64,000 nt of DNA from Runella zeae DSM 19591 (GCF_000423565.1 NZ_KE384036.1:434001-498000); one strand, 5' to 3'; positions 26,701-35,548 are shown, numbered from the stretch's first letter. Notes: generated by a model not told the origin, from the sequence alone. Program-made: numbers and translations.

Positions 26701-27271
26701 GGTTGAAATAAAGTCGGCTTTCGGGTCCCCACCGAAATGTATGGATTAAATGGTGCGTATCGCCTGTCCCAAATCCCGTTAGTACTTGTTGCCGTTTGTC
26801 GGCTTTCCCATCGCCGTCGGTATCGGAAAGAAAAAGAATTTCGGTAGAGTTGGCCACATATACCCCACCATCACCTGGCAAAATCCCCGTTGGCGTCAAC
26901 AACCCTTCCGCAAAAATGGTTGACTTGTCGGCTTTGCCATCGCCGTTGGTATCTTCAAGGACATAAATCTTATCGTTGGCGACATCACCCGTTTTCAAAT
27001 GAGGATAAGTGGTACTACTTACTACCCACAAGCGCCCGTCGGCGTCCCAATTCATCTGAATTGGCTTCACCAACATCGGCTCGGCGGCAAAGAGCGTCAC
27101 TTCCAAACCTTCCGCCGTTTTGAAAGAATCAAGCTCTTTTTGTGGGTCGGGATTCTCTTTTCGATCATCAGGATTGACTGAAGAGGTAATCAAAAACATG
27201 AGCGGAATGCTAATGACTTTGGCACACAGTTTCAAAAATTTGGTAGATATTGTCAAGGTATTTTTTGTCAT
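23786..27271 (-). CDS. PVC-type membrane-bound dehydrogenase with HEAT-like repeats and cytochrome c domain
   Basis: 1161 residues from the ATG at 27271; a TTG ten codons upstream is possible. An N-terminal hydrophobic export signal leads to a glucose/sorbosone dehydrogenase-like beta propeller with two calcium-type repeats (DTNGDGKADK and DTDGDGKADKR, about residues 105-165) and VAFRPVDISVGPDGAIYVADWYNPI. The middle (about 420-850) is alpha-helical, HEAT-repeat-like. A cytochrome c domain with CQSCHAIGGAGGAIGPDLSSLG (CxxCH haem site) follows, and the C-terminal region is a beta-rich carbohydrate/PA14-like fold. It is exported and probably oxidises a sugar or related substrate, passing electrons to a respiratory chain. 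Downstream partner of the SGNH gene. Confidence 0.88.
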   Translation of the reverse strand: MTKNTLTISTKFLKLCAKVISIPLMFLITSSVNPDDRKENPDPQKELDSFKTAEGLEVTLFAAEPMLVKPIQMNWDADGRLWVVSSTTYPHLKTGDVANDKIYVLEDTNGDGKADKSTIFAEGLLTPTGILPGDGGVYVANSTEILFLSDTDGDGKADKRQQVLTGFGTGDTHHLIHTFRWGPESRLYFNQSIYIYSHIETPSGIKRLEGGGVWQLNPQTLDLDIYARGLINPWGLIFDRWGQSFLTDGAGGEGINFAFPGATFVTAPKAERIIRGLNPGQPKHCGLDIVSGRHLPEAWAGSLITNDFRANRVNRFRLEEQGSGYVSKQAEDLLWTDHVAFRPVDISVGPDGAIYVADWYNPIIQHGEVDFYDPRRDQQHGRIWRITAKNRPLLKTPKLSKASIDELLSALKSPEDWTRGQAKQVLKGHGAAKVVPSLEKWVAGLNPQDANYEHQLLEALWVYQSLDVVNEKLLLSLLNAKNHQARAAGLRALGFWYNKISKPEALLAKAVADPHAQVRLEAVIALRKLPTAESARAALTVLDAPMDEFLDFALWQTVRELEPAWAKRVKTEPSFLGDDKKTVYALKSVNSPEATARLAQLYAQNKVPESYEKDVIGVVAKRGGDIEIEILLDKATKTPNSSILLAQLAGLEDAVKQRQIKPTQNLSRIATFINHSDEAVALSAIRLIGLWKLEDLKPQLTTLVQTGEKNIKKTALASLANMNPNAKAMLLEMTTAKNTPELRLLAAAQLVSTDANEAAQVGVGVLRNLPAGTDVSDLFQAFVANKQAMKALGETLSNQKIPEEFAKVGRRIVQRQVNANRQKDAEVVLLKQGLEASGGTLPPERMPQELNKQELASLAKTIKESGDPEKGELIFRKTSTNCQSCHAIGGAGGAIGPDLSSLGTSSPVETIIRSILAPNESIKEGYDLKRVVKKDGSEMMGYLVSEGTSEVVIRDVLGKKVSIPKSQMELMEKVPGSLMPAGLTADLDKQDFINLVSFLSKLGESGKFRVPNTRFVRHWETVFAAKELTRKLKEEGVNYVAKDNAKLSLLPGYSKVAGDLPLNELPIVEVNATKKYSFVKFDIEVLNKGNVNFSFNSTDGVSAWAGTKPLKIGQYGIVTELPQGVHTITLAIDRATNSTNSLSIQLQEADTSPAQTRLIMR

Positions 27272-27305
27272 TCCAGTAAAATCTTTTATCAAATCAATCA
27301 ATTTT

Positions 27306-28547
27306 TCACTTCAAAAGTATCAATCCATAGGTATGAGGCTGAGGAACGCGCACCAACGAAACCTGACTTTCTATCCATCTGATAATGTGGCTTAAATCTT
27401 CCAATCCTTGCACATGACGGCCTTGTTCGTATTTTCTAAATCCAATGATATAAGTACGATTCAAAGGGCGATATTGTTGGAAAAATAAACCGTTTTTTTG
27501 GACAATCAACTCTCGCAATTTCTGGGCTTGTTCTAGCGAAGGTGTATGCTTAATTACTATCCCCTTCTCCCATTCCTTGGCTGAGGCAGCCATCACCTGC
27601 ACACTATCAATAGTCAACGCATAAATACCTTTTTTTAAACCAGTTATTTTTACGGTCAATGCTTTATCGTCTTTCTGAAAAGCAGGAAGAGGCAAAGGCA
27701 AAATAGGTTCTGCGACCCCAAAACTCAGGCTACCTTGTTTGGCATCCCAACTGCCTTTTTGCACAGGTACCTTAGTTTCAACTCCATTTTTAGTCAAATT
27801 GATTTCTAGCAAATGAGAACGTTCTGCATATCCAAGTCCTTTTTCGAGAGCTACCGCCAAATGATAATATCCTAGCTCGTTGAGATGCACGTTGTTGTCG
27901 GAAATGCGTTCTTTTTTACTGATTTCTTGAAGAGGTTTGAATACATCCACGTACTTAGCGTTGCGCTTGGCAGCAGTAGTAGCGATTGTAGAAGCATATA
28001 GTTCAAGATTCGTATTGCGTTGAGCTAGTTTTTCGGGAGAAGGCGCCCCAAACTGCGGAATTGGCGACAACAAAACTGCCTTAGCTCCCAATTCTTGGAT
28101 TTTGTCTAACAATTTGTTTAAACCTTCCGTAAATCGTGGCAATCCAGCCTCCCCTTCTTGCGATTCAATCCCACCATAAGCCACTATCACTACAGTAGGG
28201 TTGGCCTTGGTGAGTTGTTCCATCAACAATTCATAGGGAGTGGGCGGATTGGTATAATAGCTGCGCGCATCCCCCCACACAGTATCGCCAATCCAACCGA
28301 TATTTCGGAAAGTAATGTTTTTGGCAGGCCACCTGCTTGTAAGCGCGAATTCTAGATACCCAAAAGGCAAATCATTCTCAAAAAGTGAGTTTCCCACAAA
28401 AACCACTCGGTCGCCTTCCTGAAGCTCTAGTAGTTCAGTGGCACGATTTTGGGAAAATAATGAGACAGAGAAAAGGAGAAATAAGAGGCATGCAAAAGCA
28501 GCAAAAACTTTGTCGGTGCTTAAGGAGTTTTGTTTTGAAGTTATCAC
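27306..28547 (-). CDS. SGNH/GDSL hydrolase family protein, exported
   Basis: 413 residues from a GTG; signal peptide ends near SLFSQ (residue 33). SGNH blocks: VFVGNSLFE (block I, GNS in place of GDS, with Ser), FRNIGWIGDTV (block II), VIVAYGGIESQEG (block III, variant lacking the usual GxN), and SDNNVHLNELGY (block V, D and H). Family members are esterases, acetyl xylan esterases or rhamnogalacturonan acetyl esterases. It is upstream of the PVC-type dehydrogenase on the same strand, 34 bp between the stop and the dehydrogenase ATG, so the two form an operon. Confidence 0.85.
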   Translation of the reverse strand: MITSKQNSLSTDKVFAAFACLLFLLFSVSLFSQNRATELLELQEGDRVVFVGNSLFENDLPFGYLEFALTSRWPAKNITFRNIGWIGDTVWGDARSYYTNPPTPYELLMEQLTKANPTVVIVAYGGIESQEGEAGLPRFTEGLNKLLDKIQELGAKAVLLSPIPQFGAPSPEKLAQRNTNLELYASTIATTAAKRNAKYVDVFKPLQEISKKERISDNNVHLNELGYYHLAVALEKGLGYAERSHLLEINLTKNGVETKVPVQKGSWDAKQGSLSFGVAEPILPLPLPAFQKDDKALTVKITGLKKGIYALTIDSVQVMAASAKEWEKGIVIKHTPSLEQAQKLRELIVQKNGLFFQQYRPLNRTYIIGFRKYEQGRHVQGLEDLSHIIRWIESQVSLVRVPQPHTYGLILLK

Positions 28548-28860
28548 AATCTAATAATTATCAAAAATTTAAGAGATTAACAAATAAGCCGTTTGTAATA
28601 CTTTCATGAAAAGACAACATACCATGAATTCTCACCATTTTCCTAAAGTATTGAGGTTGTTATCCCAACGATAGCATGATGCTAAAACAATCTTCTTTAT
28701 TTCATGTTTTTTTACCAACTACGAAGTTTATCCCTCAATTTGCGTTATTATCAGAATCTTTTGGAGAGTTGCCTACTTTTTGCATCATTTTTGCGTTAAC
28801 TTTATACGTAACTTTGGAAAAAGTGGGATTCCAATCTAACACCAGCCAAAACATTACTAT
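28548..28860. other. Divergent intergenic region (313 bp)
   Basis: Lies between the SGNH/dehydrogenase operon (minus) and the DUF4175 gene (plus). It is AT-rich and I see no convincing gene in it. A -7 element TAACTTTG for the plus gene is at 28809-28816. No promoter consensus was clear for the minus strand. Confidence 0.5.
28809..28816 (+). promoter_or_regulatory. -7 promoter element (TAACTTTG) of the DUF4175 gene
   Basis: Matches TAnnTTTG and lies 44 bp before the ATG at 28861. Confidence 0.45.
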
Positions 28861-31800
28861 ATGAGAACCCAAACCCTTTCCGTACTGCTGGAGCGCATTG
28901 GTGAGTACAAACGGAAGTTTTATCTAAATCAACTCGTCAAAGGTGTCATTTTTGCCGTAGCTTTTGTGCTATCGGCTTATCTATTTGTCAATACACTAGA
29001 GTACTTTGGACGCTTTAGTTCTACGGTACGAGCCACGTTATTTTTCGGTTTTTTAGGCATTTTAGGTTATGCCGTTGTTCGGTGGGTAGTGATTCCCTTG
29101 ATACATTTGTACGGATTACGCAAATCCATCACTGATGAAGAAGCAGCCACTCAGATTGGCAGTTTTTTTCCAGAGGTAGGTGATAAACTTATCAATACCC
29201 TTCAACTACGAAATTTATCGGGCACACAAACAGATCTCATTGAGGCCAGCATTCAGCAAAAATCAAGCCAATTGATGATTGTGCGGTTTTCGGATGCCAT
29301 CAAAATCGACCAAAATCGCCGCTATCTCAAATACGCCGCTTATCCCTTAGCGGCGATTGCAATGGTGCTCTTGATCAATCCTCGCTTTTTTGCAAGCAGC
29401 TCAGACCGTATTATTCATTTTGAAAAAGAATATACCGATGCGCCATTTACATTCAAACTCGAAAATCCTAACCTGAAAGCCTTTCGCAATGAAGACTTCA
29501 AACTGGAGCTGTCGCTAGCAGGTGGAGCGCTTCCAGAAGCGGTGTATGTGGTGCACAACAAAGCCAAATTTAAACTCGACCCCGAAAGCGCCGATTCTTA
29601 TTCGTATACATTCAAAAATGTTCAGCGCCCTATTGAGTTTTATTTTGAAGCTGCTGGCTATAAATCAAGCACGTACACACTTACTTTGGCCGAACGCCCC
29701 AGTCTCTTGTCTTTTGATGTAACCCTACGCTACCCAGCCTATTTGGGAAAACCTGCCGAACAGCTGAGTAATGTAGGAAATTTGACCGTACCCGAAGGGA
29801 CTGTTATTAGTTGGGATTTTAATACCAATGCCACCAAAGAAATGGCACTCCTATTTGAAGGCGACAAAAATCTATATCCTGCCGAAAGTAAGCTTACAGG
29901 AGGTTATGAATTCCAAAAAAGTGCCAGACGCTCAGGAAACTACGAGATAAAACTCAAAAACGAAGAATCAGGAAATCGCGAAAAAATCAGCTATTTCCTC
30001 AATGTCATCAATGACAAATATCCAACCCTTACCCTCGAAAACTACCAAGACACCACCTTGTACAATTATTTTGTGTTAGGCGGAAATATTGCTGACGATT
30101 ACGGCTTTTCAAATTTACGGGTGTTTTATAACCTCCGCCGAAAAGGAGATAAAACCGACGAGAAAAAAGTCGTTTATAAGGGCTTTGGTATTCCCTTCAA
30201 CAAATCCACAACCAATCAGACTTTTTACTTCCAATGGTACGTGGATAGCCTTCGTCTTACTCCCGGCGACCGCATCGAATACTATGTACAAGTATGGGAC
30301 AACGACGGCATCAATGGACCAAAATCAGCCAAATCACGCATGATAGATTTTGCGGTGCCGTCTAAAGAAGAAGTAAGGGCCGAAGCCGAAAAGTCTGCGG
30401 AGAAAACGGCATCTCAAATCAATAAAACCCTCCAAAAAGCCAAAACTTTGCAGAAAGAATTGGAAAAACTAGACCAACGTCTCAAAACCGACCGCGATTT
30501 AGATTTCCAAGACAAAAAACAAATAGAGGATTTGCTTAAAAAGCGGGATGAGCTCATGAACGACATGAAGAGTATGCAAGAGCAAGCTCAATCGGCCCAA
30601 GAAAAACAAGACCGTTTTGCGGAGCAAAGCCCCGAAATGAAACAAAAAATGGAGCAATTGCAGAAATTGATGAAGGAGTTGCTCGACCCCGAAACTCAAA
30701 AGCTATATGAGCAACTCGAAAAACTCCTCCAACAGCAACAGCAGGATGAGAAAATACAGGAGTTGATGAACAAACTCAAAAACAAAGAATTCAATGCCCA
30801 AAAAGAAATCGAAAAGGCATTGGAGATGTTTAAGCAACTTCAGCTTCAACAAAAAGCCGAGCAAATTCAGAAGGATTTGAAAGAAATGGCTGATAAAGAA
30901 GAAAAACTCGCCGAAAAAACCGAACAACTCGCCAAAGAGCAAGAAAAGGAACAGAAAGGTAAAGATTCTGAAAATAAAGACCAGAAAAACAACCAAGATA
31001 AAAAAGGCAAAGAGCAAGACAACAAAGACCAAAAAGACGGTAAAGACCAAGACAAAAAAGACCAAAAAGGAAACGAACAGCAAGACAAAAACGCTCAGCA
31101 AGAAGAACTCAAGAAAGAGCAAGAAGAGCTAAACAAAGAGTTTGAAGAAACAAAAAAAGACATTGAAGAACTCGAAAAACTCAATGAGCAGCTGGACAAT
31201 AAGCAGGAAATGGACACCGGCAAAGAGCAACAGCAGGAGGTGGACAAGCAGCAAGAAAATAGCTCAAAACAACTAGAACAAAAGCAAAACAAAAACGCAT
31301 CTCAATCGCAGAAAAAAGCAGCAAAGTCGATGCGCCAAATGGCTCAGCAAATGCAAGAGTCGATGGAAAGTGCCGAAATGGAAGAAATGAGCGAAAACAT
31401 GGACGACCTGCGCGATATCCTCGAAAACCTGATTCATTTGTCGTTTGACCAAGAGCGCGTGATGAAGGACTTTAGAGGAGTTAATCTACAAGACCCGCGC
31501 TTTGTCAAACTTGCCCAAGAACAGCTCAAACTGCAAGATGATGCCAAGGTGATTGAAGATAGTCTGTATGCACTAGCGAAGCGTGTGATGCAAATTCAAA
31601 CGTTTGTAACGAGAGAATTGAACGACATGAAGTTTCACATGAATGAAAGCACGCGCTATATCCGCGAGCGCCGCCTCAACATGGCCACTAGCAAACAGCA
31701 ATTTGCGATGACTTCTATCAACAACCTATCGCTCATGCTAAGTCAAACCTTGGAACAAATGCAAGCTGCTATGATGGCAATGAGTAGCCCTGGACAAGGC

Positions 31801-32355
31801 AAGAAAAAGGGCGGTAAAAAGCAAGGTCAGAGTTTAGGAGAATTGCAGCAACAACTCAATAAACGTATCAACGAAATCCAGAAAGGACAGGGCCAAAAAG
31901 GAGGTATGGGTGGCCGACAAATGTCGGAACAACTTGCCCAAATGGCCGCTGAACAAGCCCGAATCAGACAGATGCTCAAAGAACTGATGGACTCTCAAAA
32001 AGGCACTGAAGGTGGCAAAAAAGTAGGCAATGAGGTCAAAGATTTGATAGAGAAAATGGACGAAACCGAAACCGATTTGGTCAACAAGCGCGTAGATCCC
32101 AATCTTCTCAAACGTCAACAAGACATCATCACGCGTTTGTTGGAATCCGAAAAAGCGTTGCGACAACAAGAAGAAGATACCCAACGCAAAGCCGAAACCG
32201 CCAAACCTCAACCACGCACACCACCTGCCGCTTTTGAGCAGTATGTCAAAGACAAGCAGCGACAAACGGAATTGTTGCGTACAGTTCCGCCTAGTTTTGC
32301 ACCTTTTTATAAGCGCGAAGCGGACAGCTATTTCAAAAAATCAAGCGAAAAATAA
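28861..32355 (+). CDS. DUF4175-type large coiled-coil membrane protein
   Basis: 1164 residues. Three transmembrane helices at about 23-46, 55-80 and 158-178, then beta-rich periplasmic modules (about 180-480), then a long coiled coil from about residue 500. The coiled coil contains a low-complexity run rich in K, D, Q and N (about 700-760: KDSENKDQKNNQDKKGK and similar), later Gln/Met-rich helices, and a Lys/Gly-rich stretch KKKGGKKQGQ near 985. This matches the DUF4175 family of Bacteroidota, whose function is unknown. A terminator follows. The repeats are compositional rather than ordered tandem units. Confidence 0.8.
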   Translation: MRTQTLSVLLERIGEYKRKFYLNQLVKGVIFAVAFVLSAYLFVNTLEYFGRFSSTVRATLFFGFLGILGYAVVRWVVIPLIHLYGLRKSITDEEAATQIGSFFPEVGDKLINTLQLRNLSGTQTDLIEASIQQKSSQLMIVRFSDAIKIDQNRRYLKYAAYPLAAIAMVLLINPRFFASSSDRIIHFEKEYTDAPFTFKLENPNLKAFRNEDFKLELSLAGGALPEAVYVVHNKAKFKLDPESADSYSYTFKNVQRPIEFYFEAAGYKSSTYTLTLAERPSLLSFDVTLRYPAYLGKPAEQLSNVGNLTVPEGTVISWDFNTNATKEMALLFEGDKNLYPAESKLTGGYEFQKSARRSGNYEIKLKNEESGNREKISYFLNVINDKYPTLTLENYQDTTLYNYFVLGGNIADDYGFSNLRVFYNLRRKGDKTDEKKVVYKGFGIPFNKSTTNQTFYFQWYVDSLRLTPGDRIEYYVQVWDNDGINGPKSAKSRMIDFAVPSKEEVRAEAEKSAEKTASQINKTLQKAKTLQKELEKLDQRLKTDRDLDFQDKKQIEDLLKKRDELMNDMKSMQEQAQSAQEKQDRFAEQSPEMKQKMEQLQKLMKELLDPETQKLYEQLEKLLQQQQQDEKIQELMNKLKNKEFNAQKEIEKALEMFKQLQLQQKAEQIQKDLKEMADKEEKLAEKTEQLAKEQEKEQKGKDSENKDQKNNQDKKGKEQDNKDQKDGKDQDKKDQKGNEQQDKNAQQEELKKEQEELNKEFEETKKDIEELEKLNEQLDNKQEMDTGKEQQQEVDKQQENSSKQLEQKQNKNASQSQKKAAKSMRQMAQQMQESMESAEMEEMSENMDDLRDILENLIHLSFDQERVMKDFRGVNLQDPRFVKLAQEQLKLQDDAKVIEDSLYALAKRVMQIQTFVTRELNDMKFHMNESTRYIRERRLNMATSKQQFAMTSINNLSLMLSQTLEQMQAAMMAMSSPGQGKKKGGKKQGQSLGELQQQLNKRINEIQKGQGQKGGMGGRQMSEQLAQMAAEQARIRQMLKELMDSQKGTEGGKKVGNEVKDLIEKMDETETDLVNKRVDPNLLKRQQDIITRLLESEKALRQQEEDTQRKAETAKPQPRTPPAAFEQYVKDKQRQTELLRTVPPSFAPFYKREADSYFKKSSEK

Positions 32356-32371
32356 CCACTCAAGTTTTCTC

Positions 32372-32406
32372 AATCAGGTAGCCGACGAACCGTCAGCTAC
32401 CTGATT
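32372..32406 (+). terminator. Rho-independent terminator of the DUF4175 gene
   Basis: 11-bp stem AATCAGGTAGC / GCTACCTGATT with a 13-nt loop, followed by TTGTTTTGG. Confidence 0.7.
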
Positions 32407-32487
32407 TTGTTTTGGTACAATTAACAATCACCAAGTTCAAATACAAACCAATCACCCTGCTTTTGTTAGGCAGGATATAGAGACACA

Positions 32488-33654
32488 ATGTTTTCAAAAG
32501 AAGAAATTGATTTTATACAACAGCACCTTCATACGGAGACCAGCCCACTCTTTCTAAAACACGGGAAAGACAAAGAAACCCTAATCAAACAGATTGAAGC
32601 CCGCCAAAAATCACGCACCAAATTGCCTGAATGGTATGCCAATCCTGACGTGATATTTCCTCCTGCGCTATCAGTTGAGCAAAGTTCTTCTGAGACTACC
32701 GCCCGCTACAAAGCATCTCTTATCTCAGACGGCACCCTCATCGACGCAACCGGTGGTATGGGGATTGATAGTTATTTTTTCAGTAAACAATGTGAAGCTG
32801 TCATTTATATTGAACAAAACGAAACTTTGGTAGCGCGTGCTCTCCATAATTTTGCCGTTTTGAAAGCCACAAATATTCGCTGCGTACATCAAAATTCTAT
32901 TGATTTTTTGGAGAAATTTCCTCAAGAAGTAGACTGCATTTACCTCGACCCAGCGCGCCGTAGTGCCGACCAAAAGCGCGTCGTGAGCCTCCCCGATTGC
33001 GAACCCGACGTTACCAAGCATTTAGCATTGTTGTTAAAGAAAGCTCGACATATATTGCTCAAGGCATCGCCGCTACTTGATCTTAAGCAGACCATCCAGA
33101 CGCTGCCTTTTATTCACACAGTACACGTAGTAGCCGTTGATAATGAGTGCAAAGAACTACTGTTTGAGATAAGCGATTGTGTTGTGTCACCAAACATAAT
33201 TGTAAAAACTATCAATCTCAAATCAGATAACACCCATCAGTATTTTGAGTTTGATTGGGCACAGGAAGCCCACACTCCAGTATCATTGAGTCCTCCCCTT
33301 CGCTATATTTATGAACCCAACGCCGCCATTTTAAAAAGCGGTGCTTTTAAATCAATCGCTCATTCGCTCAATATTTCCAAAATCGCGCCTCATAGCCATA
33401 TATACACTTCGCCAGAATTGGTTCTTGATTTTCCGGGACGTAGCTTTGCGCTTGAAACCATCTTAAAAGCTGATTTAAAGACACTTAGAGAACACTTACC
33501 TGATCTCAAAGCAAATCTTACCGTACGGAATTTTCCAGCTACTACCGACGAACTTCGCAAAAAACTAAAGTTAAAAGACGGGGGTGATGTATATTTGCTG
33601 GCCACAACCCTTCTCAACGGAGACAAAAGGCTTTTGAAATGCCGTAAAGTTTGA
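32488..33654 (+). CDS. SAM-dependent methyltransferase with THUMP-like domain
   Basis: 388 residues. The methyltransferase core carries motif I DATGGMGIDSYFF (glycine-rich SAM loop), motif with YIEQNETLVARA (ribose-binding acidic residue) and CIYLDPARR (motif IV, DPARR). The C-terminal segment (ANLTVRNFPATTDELRKKLKLKDGGD) matches the THUMP-like domain found in these proteins. Such fusions probably methylate RNA, but the site is unknown. The THUMP-like domain being C-terminal is the usual order in this family. It follows the DUF4175 terminator and ends with its own terminator. Confidence 0.85.
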   Translation: MFSKEEIDFIQQHLHTETSPLFLKHGKDKETLIKQIEARQKSRTKLPEWYANPDVIFPPALSVEQSSSETTARYKASLISDGTLIDATGGMGIDSYFFSKQCEAVIYIEQNETLVARALHNFAVLKATNIRCVHQNSIDFLEKFPQEVDCIYLDPARRSADQKRVVSLPDCEPDVTKHLALLLKKARHILLKASPLLDLKQTIQTLPFIHTVHVVAVDNECKELLFEISDCVVSPNIIVKTINLKSDNTHQYFEFDWAQEAHTPVSLSPPLRYIYEPNAAILKSGAFKSIAHSLNISKIAPHSHIYTSPELVLDFPGRSFALETILKADLKTLREHLPDLKANLTVRNFPATTDELRKKLKLKDGGDVYLLATTLLNGDKRLLKCRKV

Positions 33655-33658
33655 GAAG

Positions 33659-33685
33659 AGCCATGCTTTAGTTTGGTGCATGGCT
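33659..33685 (+). terminator. Rho-independent terminator of the methyltransferase gene
   Basis: 8-bp stem AGCCATGC / GCATGGCT with an 11-nt loop, followed by TTTTATTC. It begins 5 bp after the stop. Confidence 0.7.
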
Positions 33686-33716
33686 TTTTATTCATCACAA
33701 TTAATCCAAATCGATT

Positions 33717-34247
33717 ATGTTTTTTGAACGTATTCCCGACAAAGAATATCCTAAAGAGCCTGAATCACGTGTCATTATCCGATTTCAGGACTGTGACCCA
33801 CTTCAGCACCTCAACAACGCCAAATACTTTGATTATTATTTCAACGCCCGCGAAGATCAAGTAGCCAAATTGTACGAGTTTAATTTTGGAAGACTTTTCA
33901 GAGAGCTCGGTCAAAGCTGGGTCGTGTATCAGCATCAAATCGCCTACGTAAGGCCAGCGATGGTAAGCGAATGGGTCAGGATTACTTCACGTCTTATTTT
34001 TTTTAATGAAGATACCATCGTCACCGAATATTTCATGACCGATGATAGCCGAACTCAGTTGAAAAATGTGCTGTGGGTTACTTCCAAATACATCGATGTT
34101 CGCTCAGGGCAACGCGTAGTACACCCTCCTACGGTGATGGATTATTTGGCCGCCACTTGTTTATCTGACGTAGATTTTCATCACTGGAATTTCAATGAGC
34201 GTATCCGCGAAATCAAGCGAAGTCTTACTAGCCATAAAACTGAATAA
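33717..34247 (+). CDS. Acyl-CoA thioesterase (hotdog fold)
   Basis: 176 residues. The N-terminal strand and helix, IIRFQDCDPLQHLNNAKYFDYY, carry the 4HBT signature with the DxxxHxNNxxY arrangement (D and H catalytic). Later strands include VRPAMVSEWVRITSRLIFF and NVLWVTSKYIDVRSG. Single hotdog domain, so a homo-tetramer or dimer-of-dimers is expected. The substrate could be any acyl-CoA. It stands between the methyltransferase terminator and a membrane protein gene; no clear pathway clue. Confidence 0.85.
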   Translation: MFFERIPDKEYPKEPESRVIIRFQDCDPLQHLNNAKYFDYYFNAREDQVAKLYEFNFGRLFRELGQSWVVYQHQIAYVRPAMVSEWVRITSRLIFFNEDTIVTEYFMTDDSRTQLKNVLWVTSKYIDVRSGQRVVHPPTVMDYLAATCLSDVDFHHWNFNERIREIKRSLTSHKTE

Positions 34248-34308
34248 GTTTATAATTTCCTATGGTTAGTGTATCATTAAGCAATATTTTGGTTCTCAAC
34301 TCCTTCCC

Positions 34309-35163
34309 ATGAAGTGGTTAAAAGATTTTTTCTTCATAATTGAATATTACCTTATCCGCATTCACTGGCTAAGCTTAGATGTAGTAGCTGGTGCCATGCT
34401 GACCCACGTAGTAGCCTCTCGCCTACCCGATGGTCAGGGAGAGGTCTCTTGGGCTTCCACGGTATTGGTAGGCATCAGTGTGTTTTTTATTTATGTAGCA
34501 GATCGTTTGATTGACAATCACAAAGGCACTACTCCTACCACAGCTCGGCACAAATTTCACGCCCAACACGAAGCCATCCTACTCAAAGTAATGATGGGAC
34601 TAGGCGTGGTAGGATTGATTTGTTTGTTCTGGCTTCCTTTCAAAGTCATCATGCTTGGAATCGGCTTGATAGTAGTAGTAAGCGTTTATCTAAAAGTAAT
34701 TCAGAAAATCTCTCCTACCGATACTTTTCAGTTGTTTAAAGAGCCGATGGTTGCTATAATATACACCATTGGAGTTTGGGGGTCGGCGATTTTGGGCCAA
34801 GAACACACCTCTTGGGAAGAGACTTCATTTATGGTTTTACTGGGGATTATAGCTTTCCAAAACCTACTTTTATTTTCATGGTTTGAGTCTTTTGACTTAG
34901 AGGAAGGCTATTCTTTGGCTATTGCATGGGGCACAGATACAGTGAGTCAAATCATCAACATCCTGACTATCTTAGTAGTAATTGGAGCTTTAGTAATCTT
35001 ATTTCTAACCACTCACCGTTATAGTATCAGGACCTCGGTAGCAGTCATTTCGATGAGTCTCAGTTTGTACTTTTTAAAGAAACATCATTCTCAATTTTTA
35101 GGTCATGAGCGTTACCGTTGGGCAGGAGATGGCATCTTTTTTTATATGCTTTGGCTTCTTTAA
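34309..35163 (+). CDS. Polytopic membrane protein, UbiA-prenyltransferase-like
   Basis: 284 residues with about eight transmembrane helices. The stretch VFFIYVADRLIDNHKG resembles the first Asp-rich motif of the UbiA superfamily (DxxxD, here DRLID), but the second Asp motif (DxxxD) is not clear, so catalysis is uncertain. UbiA proteins transfer prenyl groups to aromatic acceptors or synthesise related lipids. It lies 61 bp after the thioesterase gene on the same strand. Confidence 0.6.
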   Translation: MKWLKDFFFIIEYYLIRIHWLSLDVVAGAMLTHVVASRLPDGQGEVSWASTVLVGISVFFIYVADRLIDNHKGTTPTTARHKFHAQHEAILLKVMMGLGVVGLICLFWLPFKVIMLGIGLIVVVSVYLKVIQKISPTDTFQLFKEPMVAIIYTIGVWGSAILGQEHTSWEETSFMVLLGIIAFQNLLLFSWFESFDLEEGYSLAIAWGTDTVSQIINILTILVVIGALVILFLTTHRYSIRTSVAVISMSLSLYFLKKHHSQFLGHERYRWAGDGIFFYMLWLL

Positions 35164-35189
35164 AATTACTACAAAATTGACCTCTTCTG

Positions 35190-35447
35190 CTATTTTTGTT
35201 TCTTTTTTATCGAAGGTTTTATGGTTGTTTTAGGTTTGCTTTCTTTTTTTTCTGGCACATATTTAGAAAGCACGGGTTCGGCATTTCGCCGTTTACGAAG
35301 TAGCAGAAAGCCCAATAAACACGATAAACAAAACATCAGCAACCAATAACTCTCTTGAAACGATACACGTCGAAACTCCATGACCCAAAGGATAAAGAAG
35401 CCCAACGACGCCCAACCTGCCATACTTTCAACAATAGGAGTTTTCAT
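35190..35447 (-). CDS. Small membrane protein, function unknown
   Basis: 85 residues. Two hydrophobic helices (SLGFFILWVMEF and SYWLLMFCLSCLLGFLLL) are followed by a strongly basic tail (KKESKPKTTIKPSIKKKQK), so a cytoplasmic tail is predicted by the positive-inside rule. No motif recognised. It converges with the UbiA-like gene by 26 bp and is divergent from the starch-synthase-domain gene. Confidence 0.5.
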   Translation of the reverse strand: MKTPIVESMAGWASLGFFILWVMEFRRVSFQESYWLLMFCLSCLLGFLLLRKRRNAEPVLSKYVPEKKESKPKTTIKPSIKKKQK

Positions 35448-35540
35448 ATATTTGGTATGATTAAGGTATCAAAGGTACAAGGTTTATTAAATAAGAAATA
35501 ATTCTCAAGCAATATGATTGAATATCGCCAAAAATTTGTA

Positions 35541-35548
35541 TAATTTTG
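35541..35548 (+). promoter_or_regulatory. -7 promoter element (TAATTTTG)
   Basis: TAATTTTG (TAnnTTTG), 46 bp before the ATG at 35595. Confidence 0.5.

Noticed and set aside
28676-28864. Open reading of about 62 codons just before the DUF4175 gene
   Set aside because: It overlaps that gene's start and the likely -7 element at 28809, has no family similarity, and lacks its own promoter.
30961-31090. Tandem repeats in the K/D/Q-rich part of the DUF4175 protein
   Set aside because: It is compositional low complexity; repeat units are not regular in length or sequence at DNA level.
30703-31292. Long open readings on the minus strand inside the DUF4175 gene
   Set aside because: They are antisense shadows of the K/Q/E-rich coiled coil (rich in F, L, S), without a start or family similarity.
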